Positions 55,151 to 64,000 of a DNA stretch of 64,000 nt are shown here, in pieces. Source of the DNA: Pseudomonas ceruminis (GTDB taxonomy: Bacteria; Pseudomonadota; Gammaproteobacteria; Pseudomonadales; Pseudomonadaceae); the NCBI RefSeq assembly GCF_021602025.1, contig NZ_BQHW01000014.1, forward strand, positions 1 through 64,000, in the 5' to 3' direction. Each line of letters opens with the position of its first letter. Positions within the stretch are counted from its first letter, which is position 1. The notes under the pieces were generated by a model, which was not told the DNA's origin, did not search any database, and saw nothing but the letters and a program-made list of their open reading frames with translations. The position numbers and the translations under genes are program-made.

Positions 55151-56023
55151 TTATTCCTCCGCTGCGCTTTGGCGCAGGCGGTTAATACGGTTCTCGCTCC
55201 ACTGCTTGAGCAGCAGGATGAAGAGCGCCAGGATCAGCAGCAGGCTGGCCACGCTGAAGGCTGCGACGTGGTTGTACTCGTTGTAGAGGATCTCCACATG
55301 CAGCGGCAGGGTGTTGGTCACGCCGCGGATGTGGCCCGACACCACCGACACCGCGCCAAACTCGCCCATGGCTCGCGCAGTACATAGCACCACGCCGTAG
55401 ATCAGGCCCCATTTTATGTTCGGCAAGGTCACGTGCCAGAACATCTGCCAGCCGTTGGCGCCGAGCAGCCGCGCGGCTTCCTCTTCCTGGGTGCCCTGCT
55501 CCTGCATCAGCGGAATCAGCTCACGGGCAACGAAGGGCACGGTGACGAAGATGGTCGCCAGCACGATGCCAGGCAAGGCGAAGACGATCTGGATATCGTG
55601 ATCCTGCAGCCAAGGCCCGAACAGGCCCTGCGCACCGAACATGAGCACGTAGACCAGGCCGGCAATCACTGGCGACACCGAGAACGGCAGGTCGATCAGG
55701 GTGACCAGTACACTTTTGCCGGGGAAGGTGTACTTGCTTACGCACCAGGCGGCGCTGACGCCGAACACCAGGTTCAGGGGCACGGAAATGACCACCGCCA
55801 ACAGCGTCAGCTTCAGCGCCGACAAGGCATCGGGCTCGAAGATCGCCTCGAAGAAGGTACCGAAGCCGTTTTTCAAGGCCTGCGACACCACGATCACCAG
55901 CGGCAGCAGCAGGAACAGCGCGAACACCAGCCAGCCAAGGCCGATCAGGATGCGTCGCGAAGTGGCACTGCCACGGCGGGCTGCATTGGCGGCGGCGGTA
56001 GCGCTCAGGGATGAACTAGACAT
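55151..56023 (-). CDS. cysW: Sulfate ABC transporter permease CysW
   Basis: The 290-residue membrane protein has about six helices and the EAA loop region [21 protein letters not shown] near residue 170, with [15 protein letters not shown] typical of CysW. It lies 3 bp before cysA and 12 bp after cysT. Confidence 0.95.
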   Translation of the reverse strand: MSSSSLSATAAANAARRGSATSRRILIGLGWLVFALFLLLPLVIVVSQALKNGFGTFFEAIFEPDALSALKLTLLAVVISVPLNLVFGVSAAWCVSKYTFPGKSVLVTLIDLPFSVSPVIAGLVYVLMFGAQGLFGPWLQDHDIQIVFALPGIVLATIFVTVPFVARELIPLMQEQGTQEEEAARLLGANGWQMFWHVTLPNIKWGLIYGVVLCTARAMGEFGAVSVVSGHIRGVTNTLPLHVEILYNEYNHVAAFSVASLLLILALFILLLKQWSENRINRLRQSAAEE

Positions 56024-56035
56024 GACCGGCCTCCT

Positions 56036-56854
56036 TCAAGGGGTTTCGATGCGGCGCTGCAGCAGGTTGATCAGCAGCAGCAGGATGAAGGAAACCACCA
56101 GCATCAGCACGCCGATGGCAGTCGCGCCGGTGTAGTCGTACTGGTCCAGCTTGACCATGATCAGCAGCGGCAGGATCTCGGTCTTCATCGGCATGTTGCC
56201 TGCGATGAAGATCACCGAACCATACTCGCCGACGCCGCGGGCGAAGGCCAGGGCAAAGCCGGTGAGCCAGGCAGGCAGCAAGGCCGGTGCCAGCACATGG
56301 CGGAACACCTGCAGCGGTTTCGCGCCCAGGCAGGCGGCGGCCTCTTCGACTTCACGCGGGATGTCGGCCAGCACCGGCTGTACCGTGCGCACCACGAACG
56401 GCAAGGTGACGAAGGTCAGCGCCAGGGTGATACCCAGTGGGGTATAGGCGATCTTGAAACCCAGGTCGGTGGCGAACTGACCGACCCAACCCGCCGGGGC
56501 GTACAGAGCAGTCAGGGCGATACCGGCAACGGCTGTGGGCAGGGCGAACGGCAGGTCGATCATCGCATCGATGATCTTGCGCCCCGGGAAGGTGTAGCGC
56601 ACCAGCACCCAGGCCAGCAGTGTTCCGATCACACCGTTGATGATGGCGGCAAACAGCGCTGTACCGAAACTCAGCTTGAGCGCGGCGAGCACCCGCGGCG
56701 CACTGATGATGTTCCAGAACTGCTCCCAGGTCAGCTGAGCGGCATGCACGAACATGGCTGCCAGCGGTATCAGCACGATCAGGCTGAGGTACACCAAGGT
56801 GTAGCCCAGCGTCAGCCCGAAGCCGGGTATGACGGGGGAAATGCGACGTGACAT
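56036..56854 (-). CDS. cysT: Sulfate ABC transporter permease CysT
   Basis: The 272-residue membrane protein starts MSRRISPVIPGFGLTLGYTL and has FALPTAVAGIALTALYAP, the EAA loop IPREVEEAAACLGAKPLQVF near residue 172 and GVGEYGSVIFIAGN typical of CysT (also called CysU). It is encoded 100 bp after sbp, with a hairpin between. Confidence 0.95.
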   Translation of the reverse strand: MSRRISPVIPGFGLTLGYTLVYLSLIVLIPLAAMFVHAAQLTWEQFWNIISAPRVLAALKLSFGTALFAAIINGVIGTLLAWVLVRYTFPGRKIIDAMIDLPFALPTAVAGIALTALYAPAGWVGQFATDLGFKIAYTPLGITLALTFVTLPFVVRTVQPVLADIPREVEEAAACLGAKPLQVFRHVLAPALLPAWLTGFALAFARGVGEYGSVIFIAGNMPMKTEILPLLIMVKLDQYDYTGATAIGVLMLVVSFILLLLINLLQRRIETP

Positions 56855-56877
56855 AAATATCCCTGGTTGAACGCACG

Positions 56878-56900
56878 AAGCCCGGGATCGATCCCGGGCC
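56878..56900 (-). repeat. Hairpin between sbp and cysT
   Basis: GCCCGGG and CCCGGGC form a perfect stem around ATCGAT. There is no T-run, so it more likely stabilises the sbp transcript or lowers read-through to cysT than ends transcription fully. Confidence 0.6.
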
Positions 56901-56954
56901 GGTGCAGGCTACTGAAGGGTGTTGCTCCTGAGGCTGCACAGCAGCCCCTGCGTT

Positions 56955-57962
56955 CTACTGTGCCTGGTAGATCTGGTCGAACACACCGCCATCGTTGAAG
57001 AACTTGGGTTGTGCAGTCTTCCAGCCACCGAAGTCTTTGTCGATGGTTACCAAATCCAATTTCGGGAATTGCTTGCCGAATTCGGCAGCGACTTTCTCGT
57101 CACGTGGGCGGTAGAAGTTCTCGGCAGCAATTTTCTGACCTGCCGGGCTGTACAGGTACTTGAGGTAGGCAGTAGCGATTTCCGTGTTGCCCTTCTTCTC
57201 GGCGTTCTTGTCGACCACGGCCACCGGTGGCTCGGCAAGGATCGACAGCGAAGGCACGACGATGTCGAACTTGTCGGCGCCACCGTCTTCCTTCAGCGCC
57301 AGGAAGGCTTCGTTTTCCCAGGCCAGCAGCACGTCACCCTGGCCGTTGTTGACGAAGGTAATGGTCGAACCGCGGGCACCGGTGTCCAGCACAGGCACAT
57401 GCTTGAACAGCTCCTGCACGTATTCCTTGGCCTTTTCTTCACTGCCGCCTTGTTTCAGGCCATACGCCCAGGCAGCAAGGAAGTTCCAGCGGGCGCCGCC
57501 GGACGTTTTCGGGTTGGGGGTAATCACCGAGACATCTTTCTTGATCAGGTCGCCCCAGTCCTTGATGCCTTTCGGGTTGCCCTTGCGCACCAGGAACACG
57601 ATCGTCGAGGTGTAAGGGGTGCTGGCATCCGGCAGGCGCTTCTGCCAGTCCTCCGGCAGGGTCTTGCCGAGCTTGGCGATTTCGTCGATGTCACCGGCCA
57701 GGGCCAGGGTCACCACGTCGGCGCGCAGGCCGTCGATCACGGCGCGGCCCTGTTTGCCCGAGCCACCGTGGGACTGCTGGATCTTCACTTTGTCGTCCGG
57801 ATGAGCTTGCTGCCAGTGCTTGATGAACTCGGCGTTGTACTGCTGGTACAGCTCGCGGGTCGGGTCATAGGACACGTTCAACAGTTCGTAGTCCTTGGCG
57901 ATCGCGGAACCGGCAAAAACGGCACTGGCCAGGGCGGCGAGCGCATAACGGCGGATGGACAT
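56955..57962 (-). CDS. sbp: Periplasmic sulfate-binding protein
   Basis: The 335-residue product from ATG 57962 has a signal peptide ([20 protein letters not shown]) and the CysP/Sbp fold, with [17 protein letters not shown] near residue 27, [17 protein letters not shown] near 65 and [16 protein letters not shown] near 150, which form the sulfate pocket. GGGAG lies upstream. It is preceded 47 bp upstream by the small oscA-like gene. Confidence 0.96.
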   Translation of the reverse strand: MSIRRYALAALASAVFAGSAIAKDYELLNVSYDPTRELYQQYNAEFIKHWQQAHPDDKVKIQQSHGGSGKQGRAVIDGLRADVVTLALAGDIDEIAKLGKTLPEDWQKRLPDASTPYTSTIVFLVRKGNPKGIKDWGDLIKKDVSVITPNPKTSGGARWNFLAAWAYGLKQGGSEEKAKEYVQELFKHVPVLDTGARGSTITFVNNGQGDVLLAWENEAFLALKEDGGADKFDIVVPSLSILAEPPVAVVDKNAEKKGNTEIATAYLKYLYSPAGQKIAAENFYRPRDEKVAAEFGKQFPKLDLVTIDKDFGGWKTAQPKFFNDGGVFDQIYQAQ

Positions 57963-58009
57963 GGTGAAGCTCCCGATTGGCATTTTTCTAATTTTGGTGT
58001 GATGCGGTA

Positions 58010-58192
58010 TCAGCTGGACTTGTTGCCGGGCTGCTGCAGGCGGAACTTTTCCTTGCGCTCGATCTGCACGACCTGAGCGTTATGCACGGTAATCTCCACC
58101 GCACCGAAACGCAGATCGCGCAGGGCGCTCTGGATCTCACGCAGAATGGTGGCTTCGTCCTGACCGTCGATGCTACGCAGAGATGCACTCAT
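58010..58192 (-). CDS. oscA: OscA-like small protein (DUF2292/YezD family)
   Basis: The 60-residue protein belongs to the YezD/DUF2292 family: [20 protein letters not shown] followed by [16 protein letters not shown] homologue next to sbp in Pseudomonas corrugata, OscA, is needed for growth on organosulfur compounds and under chromate stress. It is the first gene before sbp, downstream of a 9-bp palindrome. The exact biochemical role is unknown. Confidence 0.85.
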   Translation of the reverse strand: MSASLRSIDGQDEATILREIQSALRDLRFGAVEITVHNAQVVQIERKEKFRLQQPGNKSS

Positions 58193-58278
58193 GCTCGTTC
58201 TCCTGTGAGTGAAGTGCCGGGCAGAGGTTTGAAGGGGATTTGCGCCTGGCTTGAGGGCAATAGTAGTGAGGCGCGGAT

Positions 58279-58303
58279 ATTCTTAAAAATACTGTTTAAG
58301 AAT
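58279..58303. promoter_or_regulatory. AT-rich palindrome before oscA-sbp
   Basis: ATTCTTAAA (58279-58287) and TTTAAGAAT (58295-58303) are perfect inverted repeats with a 7-bp spacer, about 87 bp before the oscA start. Location suits a CysB-type activator site for sulfate-starvation genes (inference). A related CTTAAA...TTTAA pattern occurs before tonB. Confidence 0.5.
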
Positions 58304-58326
58304 GTTTATATAACTAATTTAATCAT

Positions 58327-58425
58327 GGGGCCCGATGGCCCTGTCGCGGGCAACCCGGCTCCTACAGAAACCACACCGTTATCACGCCGTGTGGTGTATG
58401 CGGAGCCGGCTTGCCGGCGATAGAT
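58327..58425. repeat. REP-like inverted pair after the RND operon
   Basis: CCGGCTCC (58355-58362) and GGAGCCGG (58402-58409) flank a second inverted pair CCACAC/GTGTGG. Such paired GC-rich hairpins are typical P. putida-group intergenic repeats and lie between convergent ends. Confidence 0.55.
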
Positions 58426-58435
58426 CCAGTGAGCG

Positions 58436-61400
58436 TCAGCGTTGTTGCTGCGGCTCTTGGATCTTGTACCAGGCCACATAGAGCGCCGGCAGGAACAGCA
58501 GCGTCAGCAGCGTTGCACTGATGATGCCGCCGATCATGGCGTAGGCCATCGGCCCCCAGAACACTTCGCGGGCAATCGGGATCATGCCCAGGCTGGCCGC
58601 TGCGGCGGTCAGCAGGATCGGTCGGCGCCGGTGGTTGGTGGCTTCCATCACTGCATCCCACGGCGAATAGCCTTGGGCTTCGAACTCGTCGATCTGCGTC
58701 ACCAGAATTACCGAGTTACGAATGATGATGCCGGCCAGGGCCAGAATCCCGAGGATCGCCACAAAGCCCATCGGTGTGCCCGTGGGCACCAGCGCCAGCA
58801 CCACCCCGATCAACCCCAGGGGCGCTACGCTGACGACCAGGAACAGCTTCTGCACGCTTTGCAGCTGGATCATCAGGAAGGTCGCCATCAGGAACAGCAT
58901 CAGCGGGATGACCTTGGCGATCGGACCTTGCGCCTTGCCGCTCTCCTCCACCGTACCGCCGGTGGCCACTTCGTAGCCAACGGGCAACTTGCTGGCGAAC
59001 TCGTCGATCTTCGGCTTGAGCTGCTCCACCAAGTCAGTAGGCTGCAGGTCTCCGTTGACCGAGGCCTTGATGGTGATGGTCGGCTTGCGGTCGCGGCGCC
59101 ACACCAGCGGCTGCTCCAGCTCGTAACGCACTGTGGCGAAGGCCAGCAGCGGTATCGAGGTGCCACTAGGAGTGACGATCTGCAGGTTCTGCAGGGTGTC
59201 GGGCGAACCTCGCTCGCTGTCCACGGCACGGGCGATGACATCCACCAGGTAGATGTTGTCGTTGACCTCGGTGACCGGCGCACCGCTGACGATGCTGTTC
59301 ATCACGTTGGCCACGTCCTCGGACGACAGCCCCAACTGGCGCGCCTTGTCCTGGGCGATTTCCACCCGCAATACCTTACCGGGCTCGTTCCAGTCGTAGA
59401 TCATGTCGCCGATGTGTTCGTTGCTGTTGAGCATGGTCGCCAGGTCGATGGCGTGCTTGCGCACCTGGTCGATGTCCTTGCCACTGACCCGGTACTGGAT
59501 CGGCCGCCCCACTGGCGGGCCCATTTCCAGCGACTGAACGTTGCTGCCGATGCCGACGAACTCCTCGTGCAACAGCTTCTGCAGCCGACCGATCAGGGCG
59601 CCGCGTTCCTCCAGGCCTTTGCTGACGATCACCAGCTGAGCGTAGTACGGGTTCTGCAACTGCTGGTCGAGCGGCAGGTAGAAGCGGATGGCCCCCTGGC
59701 CAATGTACGTGCTCCAGCGCACCAGGTCCGGGTCGTCCTTGATCTTGGCTTCCAGGCGGTCGACGACCTTGCGCGTCTCTTCGATCGAGGCGTTCTGCGG
59801 CAGGTTGAGGTCGACGAGGATTTCTGGCCGGTCGGACGACGGGAAGAACTGGTTCTGCACGAAGCGCATGCTGAACAACGCCAGGGCGAAAAGCACGATG
59901 GTGCCGATGATGGTCAGCCAGCGGTGGCGCATGCACCACACCAACCCGCCTTCGAATGCCCGCCCGACTCGCCCGGGCTCGGCATCATGCGCTTTGAGCT
60001 TGTCGACCTTGAGAATATGCACGCCCAGCACCGGGGCGAAGAACACCGCCACCACCCAGGACACGAGCAGCGCCACGGCGATCACCGCGAACAGCGTAAA
60101 GGTGTACTCGCCTGCGGAACTGGCATTGAGCCCGATGGGCACGAAGCCGGCCACGGTCACCAGGGTCCCGGTGAGCATGGGGAAGGCGGTCGAGGTATAG
60201 GCGAAGGTGGCCGCCTGCTCCTTGCTCTCGCCCATTTCCAGGCGTGTGACCATCACTTCGACCGTGATCATCGCATCGTCCACCAGCAGCCCCAGGGCAA
60301 TGATCAGCGCGCCCAGGGAAATCCGCTGCATGGTGATACCGCTGTACTCCATGAACACGAACACCATGGCCAGCACCAACGGGATCGAGCAGGCCACCAC
60401 CAGGCCCGCGCGTACCCCCAGGCTGACGAAACTTACCGCGAGCACGATCACCACAGCCTCGAACAAGGCACTGGTAAAGCCACCAACCGCCTCCTTCACC
60501 ACCACCGACTGGTCAGACACGGTGTGCACGCCTACGCCCACTGGCAATTCGCTGACCACGCTGTCCATTTTCTCTTTCAGCGCGGCGCCGAACTCCTGGA
60601 TGTTGCCGCCCGCCTTCATGCCGATTGCCAGGCCGATCGCGGTCTGGCCGTTGTAACGGAACATCGGTGAGGGTGGGTCGACATAGCCACGCTCGATGTC
60701 GGCGATATCGGACAGGCGGAAGAAACGGTCATTGATGCGCAGGTTTACGGTCTGCAGGTCCTTTTCCGAGGCGAACTGCCCCGTGGTGCGCACCGAAATC
60801 CGCTCCGGGCCCGCCTCGATCACCCCGGCAGGGGTTACCGCGTTCTGTTGCTGCAAGGCCTGCATGACCTGGCGCTGGTCGATGCCCAGGGACGCCAGCT
60901 TGCGGGTGGAGAACTTGAGGTAAAGCACTTCGTCCTGGGTGCCTACCAGCTCGATCTTGCCGATGTTAGGGACTTCACGCACCTCGGCCCGGGCCTGCTC
61001 CACGTAGTCACGTAACTGGCGCAGGGTCAGGCCATCGGCGGTGAAGGCGTAGATCGAGCCGAACACGTCACCGAACTCATCGTTGAAGCCCGGCCCCTGG
61101 ATACCCTGGGGGAACTCGCCACGAATGTCCTGGATCTTCTTGCGCACCTGGTACCAGATCTGCGGAATGTCACCCGCTTTGGTGGTGTCACGCAGGTAGA
61201 CGTAGACCGTGGACTCGCCAGGGCGGGTGTAGCTCTTGGTGTAGTCGAGGGAGTCGAGTTCCTCGAGCTTTTTCTCGATGCGGTCAGTGACCTGGTAGAG
61301 CGTTTCGTCCTGCGTGGCACCCGGCCAACGGGTCTGGATCACCATGGTCTTGATGGTGAACGAGGGGTCTTCCTCACGGCCCAGGTTGAAGTAGGAGAAG

Positions 61401-61489
61401 ATCCCCATCAACAGGCCAACGAACATCAGGTACCAGACGAAGGATTGGTGGCGCAGCGCCCATTCGGACAGGTTGAAGCTTCCTTTCAT
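58436..61489 (-). CDS. RND efflux pump inner-membrane transporter (TriC-like)
   Basis: The 1,017-residue transporter has the RND plan: a first helix near residue 15, large periplasmic loops, and the proton-relay aspartates in IIALGLLVDDAMITVEVMV near residue 400. FGREED-like FNLGREEDPSFTIK at the N-terminus marks the TriC/export subclass rather than AcrB. The operon with two adaptor genes parallels TriABC of P. aeruginosa, which exports triclosan. Substrate here is not known. Its start overlaps the adaptor stop (ATGA). Confidence 0.92.
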   Translation of the reverse strand: MKGSFNLSEWALRHQSFVWYLMFVGLLMGIFSYFNLGREEDPSFTIKTMVIQTRWPGATQDETLYQVTDRIEKKLEELDSLDYTKSYTRPGESTVYVYLRDTTKAGDIPQIWYQVRKKIQDIRGEFPQGIQGPGFNDEFGDVFGSIYAFTADGLTLRQLRDYVEQARAEVREVPNIGKIELVGTQDEVLYLKFSTRKLASLGIDQRQVMQALQQQNAVTPAGVIEAGPERISVRTTGQFASEKDLQTVNLRINDRFFRLSDIADIERGYVDPPSPMFRYNGQTAIGLAIGMKAGGNIQEFGAALKEKMDSVVSELPVGVGVHTVSDQSVVVKEAVGGFTSALFEAVVIVLAVSFVSLGVRAGLVVACSIPLVLAMVFVFMEYSGITMQRISLGALIIALGLLVDDAMITVEVMVTRLEMGESKEQAATFAYTSTAFPMLTGTLVTVAGFVPIGLNASSAGEYTFTLFAVIAVALLVSWVVAVFFAPVLGVHILKVDKLKAHDAEPGRVGRAFEGGLVWCMRHRWLTIIGTIVLFALALFSMRFVQNQFFPSSDRPEILVDLNLPQNASIEETRKVVDRLEAKIKDDPDLVRWSTYIGQGAIRFYLPLDQQLQNPYYAQLVIVSKGLEERGALIGRLQKLLHEEFVGIGSNVQSLEMGPPVGRPIQYRVSGKDIDQVRKHAIDLATMLNSNEHIGDMIYDWNEPGKVLRVEIAQDKARQLGLSSEDVANVMNSIVSGAPVTEVNDNIYLVDVIARAVDSERGSPDTLQNLQIVTPSGTSIPLLAFATVRYELEQPLVWRRDRKPTITIKASVNGDLQPTDLVEQLKPKIDEFASKLPVGYEVATGGTVEESGKAQGPIAKVIPLMLFLMATFLMIQLQSVQKLFLVVSVAPLGLIGVVLALVPTGTPMGFVAILGILALAGIIIRNSVILVTQIDEFEAQGYSPWDAVMEATNHRRRPILLTAAAASLGMIPIAREVFWGPMAYAMIGGIISATLLTLLFLPALYVAWYKIQEPQQQR

Positions 61490-62553
61490 TGCCCTTCCTC
61501 GTCGAATGTGACCTTCTGGCCAGGCTTGAGACTATTCACACCGGCGGTAACCACCCGCTCGCCGGCTTTTACCCCGGAAGCCAGCACAATGCTGTCGCGC
61601 GTGCGCTCGAGCACGGCTACATCACGGGTGGCAACCGTCTTCTGCTGTGGGTCGACGACCCACACCTGGGTCTTGCCATCGCGCTCCAGCAGCGCACTCA
61701 GCGGCAATTCGCTGCGTGGGGTTATCGCCGAGGTCAGGGTGACGCTGATGGCAGTCCCCAGGTGGAACGCGTTCGGGGTACTGGCAAGGGTCAGCCGCGC
61801 ACGCCGGGTGCGGGTGGCGGCGTCGGCCTGCGGTTCCAGTTCACGCAGGGTGGCGGTGGTGTTGATGCTGTTGTCCAGCTGCGAGGCAACGGTGAAGGTG
61901 AGGTCTTTGGTCAGTTGTTCGGCAACGCTGATTGGCAGGTCGATCACCGCCTCCTTGACGTCTGGCCGGGCCAGAGTCACCACAGCCTGGCCGGCGGTGA
62001 CAGTCTGCCCGGCCTCGGCCTGCCAGGCGGTGATCACCGCCGCGTGGTCGCTGCGCAGGGTGCTGTAGTCGAGTTGGTCGCGGGCCTGGCTCAGCGCCGA
62101 GCGGGCTTGCTCAAGGCTGGCGCCGGTGGTTTTCAGGTCGGTCTGGGCGATGTCCAACTGGGCCTGTGCGCCGACGCCGCGGTCATACAGCTGCTGCTGG
62201 CGACGGGCGTTGGCCTGGGCATTGATCCACTGCGCCTGAACCCTGGCCAGGTCGCCTTCGGCGGCGCGCAGCTGGTTTTGCTGGTCGGTAGGGTCGAGGG
62301 TGGCCAGGGTATCGCCGGGTTTCACCTGGGCCCCTACATCCAGCCAGCGGCGGGCAATACGCCCGGACACCCGAAAGCCCAGGGTGCTTTCGTAGCGTGC
62401 CTGGACAGTGCCGGCGAAACGGCCCAACTGCGACTGCGCCTGGGCCTCGACCAAGGTCGAAAGCACGGGCCGCACGGCTTCGGGCTGCTCTTCTTCACTG
62501 CCACAGGCGGTCAACAACAGGCCAGCCGCACATATCATCAGCATTCGTTTCAT
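61486..62553 (-). CDS. RND periplasmic adaptor (TriB-like)
   Basis: The 355-residue lipoprotein has a lipobox LLTACG near residue 17 and the adaptor plan: barrel-sandwich strand GRIARRWLDVGAQVKPGDTLA, a helical hairpin with many Gln and Ala (about residues 95-165), and the beta-barrel domain after 190. ATGA overlaps join it to both neighbours, so the three pump genes are coupled. Confidence 0.9.
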   Translation of the reverse strand: MKRMLMICAAGLLLTACGSEEEQPEAVRPVLSTLVEAQAQSQLGRFAGTVQARYESTLGFRVSGRIARRWLDVGAQVKPGDTLATLDPTDQQNQLRAAEGDLARVQAQWINAQANARRQQQLYDRGVGAQAQLDIAQTDLKTTGASLEQARSALSQARDQLDYSTLRSDHAAVITAWQAEAGQTVTAGQAVVTLARPDVKEAVIDLPISVAEQLTKDLTFTVASQLDNSINTTATLRELEPQADAATRTRRARLTLASTPNAFHLGTAISVTLTSAITPRSELPLSALLERDGKTQVWVVDPQQKTVATRDVAVLERTRDSIVLASGVKAGERVVTAGVNSLKPGQKVTFDEEGQ

Positions 62554-63638
62554 GGCGCGGCACCTCCATCCTTGGCATCGACCTTTTCAACCTGCATGCC
62601 TGGATGCAACAGCTGGCCGCCACTGACCACCACGGTCTCGCCGTCCTTGATGCCCTGGGCGACCACCACCTTGCCGGTGAGGTAGCGAGCGACCTGGACC
62701 TTGCGCAGTTCCACCTTGTCGCCCTCGCCCACCACCCACACGGCCGGCTCATGCAATGCTTTGGTCAGGGCTGCCCAAGGCAACTCGATACTTGGCCGCC
62801 CCTGGGCATTGGCGGTGGCGGTCACCGGCGAACCGAGCTGCATGCCTGCCGGCACGTCGCGCAGGGCCACCTTGACCTGCACCGTACCGCTCTGCGCCGA
62901 CACGGTCGGGGTGATTTCACGGACATGGCCCTGGGCCTGGACCTTGGGGTTGTCGAGCAGGCTGACGATGACGCCGACGTCACTGGGCGGCGCCACCAGC
63001 AAGGATTCGTACACGTTGAACACTGCATCGCGGTCGCCATCGCGGGCTAGGCTGAAAATCGGCATGGTCGCCTGCACCACCTGGCCAACCTCGGCCTGAC
63101 GCTCGGTGATCACCCCATCGGCCTCGGACACCAGCGCGGTGTAGCTCAATTGCTCGTTGGCATTGGCCAGCTGTGCCTGGGCAGCCTTGAGCGCGCTCTG
63201 GCTGCTGCGCAGTGCAGCCTGGGCAGAATCGTATTCGCTTTGACTGGTGTAGCCCTTGGGCAACAGTTTTTGCTGGCGGACGAAAGCCGCGCTGGTCTGG
63301 GTGACCCGCGCCTGGGCGGCAAACACCTCGGCCTTGGCCGAGTCGACATTGTTCTGCAGGTCTTTCGGGTCCAGCCGTGCGAGCACCTGGTTGGCCTTGA
63401 CGTGATCGCCCACATCGACGCTGCGCGAGATGATCTTGCCACCCACGCGGAACGACAGGTCAGTCTGCACCCGCGCCTGGACGTCACCGGTCAGGGTGAC
63501 CTTGGCAGCAAAATCGGTGGGTTGAACCTGCAACACGCCGACCCGCGGCATGACCTCGGGGGTTTCTTCCTTGCTGCAGCCTGAGAGCATGCCAAACAGC
63601 CCCAAGCCTACGACCAACAGTGAACGCGTCACCCTCAT
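62550..63638 (-). CDS. RND periplasmic adaptor (TriA-like)
   Basis: From ATG 63638 the 362-residue lipoprotein has the lipobox LSGC near residue 20, then GGKIISRSVDVGDHVKANQVLARLD near residue 62, an Ala/Gln-rich helical hairpin (about 90-165) and the barrel domain. Two adaptors with one RND transporter is the TriABC arrangement; no outer-membrane gene is included. An ATG seven codons upstream is less favoured. Confidence 0.9.
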   Translation of the reverse strand: MRVTRSLLVVGLGLFGMLSGCSKEETPEVMPRVGVLQVQPTDFAAKVTLTGDVQARVQTDLSFRVGGKIISRSVDVGDHVKANQVLARLDPKDLQNNVDSAKAEVFAAQARVTQTSAAFVRQQKLLPKGYTSQSEYDSAQAALRSSQSALKAAQAQLANANEQLSYTALVSEADGVITERQAEVGQVVQATMPIFSLARDGDRDAVFNVYESLLVAPPSDVGVIVSLLDNPKVQAQGHVREITPTVSAQSGTVQVKVALRDVPAGMQLGSPVTATANAQGRPSIELPWAALTKALHEPAVWVVGEGDKVELRKVQVARYLTGKVVVAQGIKDGETVVVSGGQLLHPGMQVEKVDAKDGGAAP

Positions 63639-63781
63639 GCAGGCTCCTAGCTTGCGCACAAATGATTCGTGGGATGCGACTGTTAGCGTAGATCAGGGTT
63701 CAGAAAAAACACTGATGAGGCCCGTTGGATAACCTCTGAGGCACTTCCTCCAAGGAAAGTACTTACGGTGAGTAGGCCCTT

Positions 63782-63862
63782 GCACGGGCAAGCCCGCTCC
63801 CACTGAGTACTGTGCAGACGTCATGATCTGCGCAGTACCTGTGAAAGCGGGCTTGTCCGCGA
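63782..63862. repeat. Nested REP-like inverted repeat
   Basis: GGGCAAGCCCGCT on the left is mirrored by AGCGGGCTTGTCC on the right. Inside it AGTACTGTGCAGA and TCTGCGCAGTAC form a second inverted pair around CGTCATGA. The whole could extrude as one long hairpin with two stacked stems. It lies between the pump operon promoter and the end of the next gene. Confidence 0.6.
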
Positions 63863-63872
63863 GCAGGCCGGG

Positions 63873-64000
63873 TCAGGCCGACGCAGCGACCTGCGTCGGG
63901 CGCTTGACCTGTGGTTGCGACACGTTGGCCGCGGCACCCTCTTCGATCGCCTGCTGGATGGCCTTGCGGCGACGCTCTTCTGCACGGCGGCTGAAGAACC
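63873..64000 (-). CDS. C-terminal part of an unidentified protein
   Basis: The minus strand reads FFSRRAEERRRKAIQQAIEE in frame and then about 20 more residues to a TGA at 63873. The visible tail is charged (Arg/Glu-rich helix) and ends with a Val/Pro/Gln-rich segment. Too little is inside the window to name it. Confidence 0.6.
   Translation of the reverse strand, partial: FFSRRAEERRRKAIQQAIEEGAAANVSQPQVKRPTQVAASA

Noticed and set aside
58442-60670. 742-codon plus-strand frame
   Set aside because: Antisense to the RND transporter, with the His/Gln-rich composition of a shadow frame.

Overview
The window looks like the chromosome of a Pseudomonas putida-group bacterium carrying the right-hand end of a genomic island. 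From about 22.5 kb onward the genes are standard GC-rich pseudomonad core genes in a familiar order (lgt-thyA, ptsP-rppH, ilvA/rpiA, serA, cysAWT-sbp, a TriABC-like pump), with Pseudomonas-type REP hairpins between them. From position 1 to about 22,488 the content is accessory: insertion-sequence ends, resistance operons, orphan regulators, unknown genes and recombinases.

Island, outer part (1-13.3 kb). An IS3-type end and an IS21-type end come first. A sigma70 promoter and a fluoride riboswitch follow, driving crcB-DUF190-ppa, with nhaA further downstream. Next are a Nudix hydrolase, a deletion scar that joins a broken arsC to a broken universal-stress gene, and an arsenic cluster (phosphatase-like arsC, arsR, arsB, arsC, arsH) facing an arsN2-like acetyltransferase across an ArsR-type operator. 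Directly behind the acetyltransferase stop codon sits a 1.93-kb unit bounded by IS21-like multi-repeat ends and a perfect 6-bp target duplication (TCTGAT). It carries only chrA and a padR-type regulator and has no transposase. An orphan Xre/MbcA/ParS-type antitoxin, a HAD hydrolase, two unknown genes and a metallophosphoesterase follow. Fluoride, arsenate and chromate are all toxic anions, so the cargo has a common theme.

Island, integration end (13.4-22.5 kb). An Xre regulator and an uncharacterised nuclease-like protein lie beside the most interesting locus: three different tyrosine-recombinase-like genes, a helix-turn-helix/coiled-coil gene and a complete thyA. All four junctions between these five genes are 4-bp ATGA overlaps. 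The operon runs in the same direction as the host lgt-thyA genes and begins 90 bp after the host thyA, which the island has cut off after codon 220. The island therefore destroys the host thymidylate synthase gene and supplies a divergent full-length replacement as the last gene of its own recombinase operon. The far island end and the missing 3' part of host thyA are outside the window.

Chromosome (22.5-64 kb). In order: lgt, a TSUP permease, an NRDE protein, ptsP, rppH, a HAD phosphatase, DUF2269, ilvA, rpiA, two SdiA-regulated-type genes, a fumarylacetoacetase-like enzyme, an FAD 2-hydroxyacid dehydrogenase, serA, several small enzymes and periplasmic proteins, a penicillin acylase-family hydrolase, a polar amino acid ABC transporter, a MetQ-type lipoprotein, an unusual sigma54 activator, exbB-exbD-tonB, the sulfate transporter operon with the small oscA-like gene, and a three-gene RND efflux system. 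The stretch from 45.9 to 58.2 kb is rich in sulfur-acquisition functions and contains several AT-rich palindromes that could be shared operators. Annotation is by reading alone; no database search was possible.
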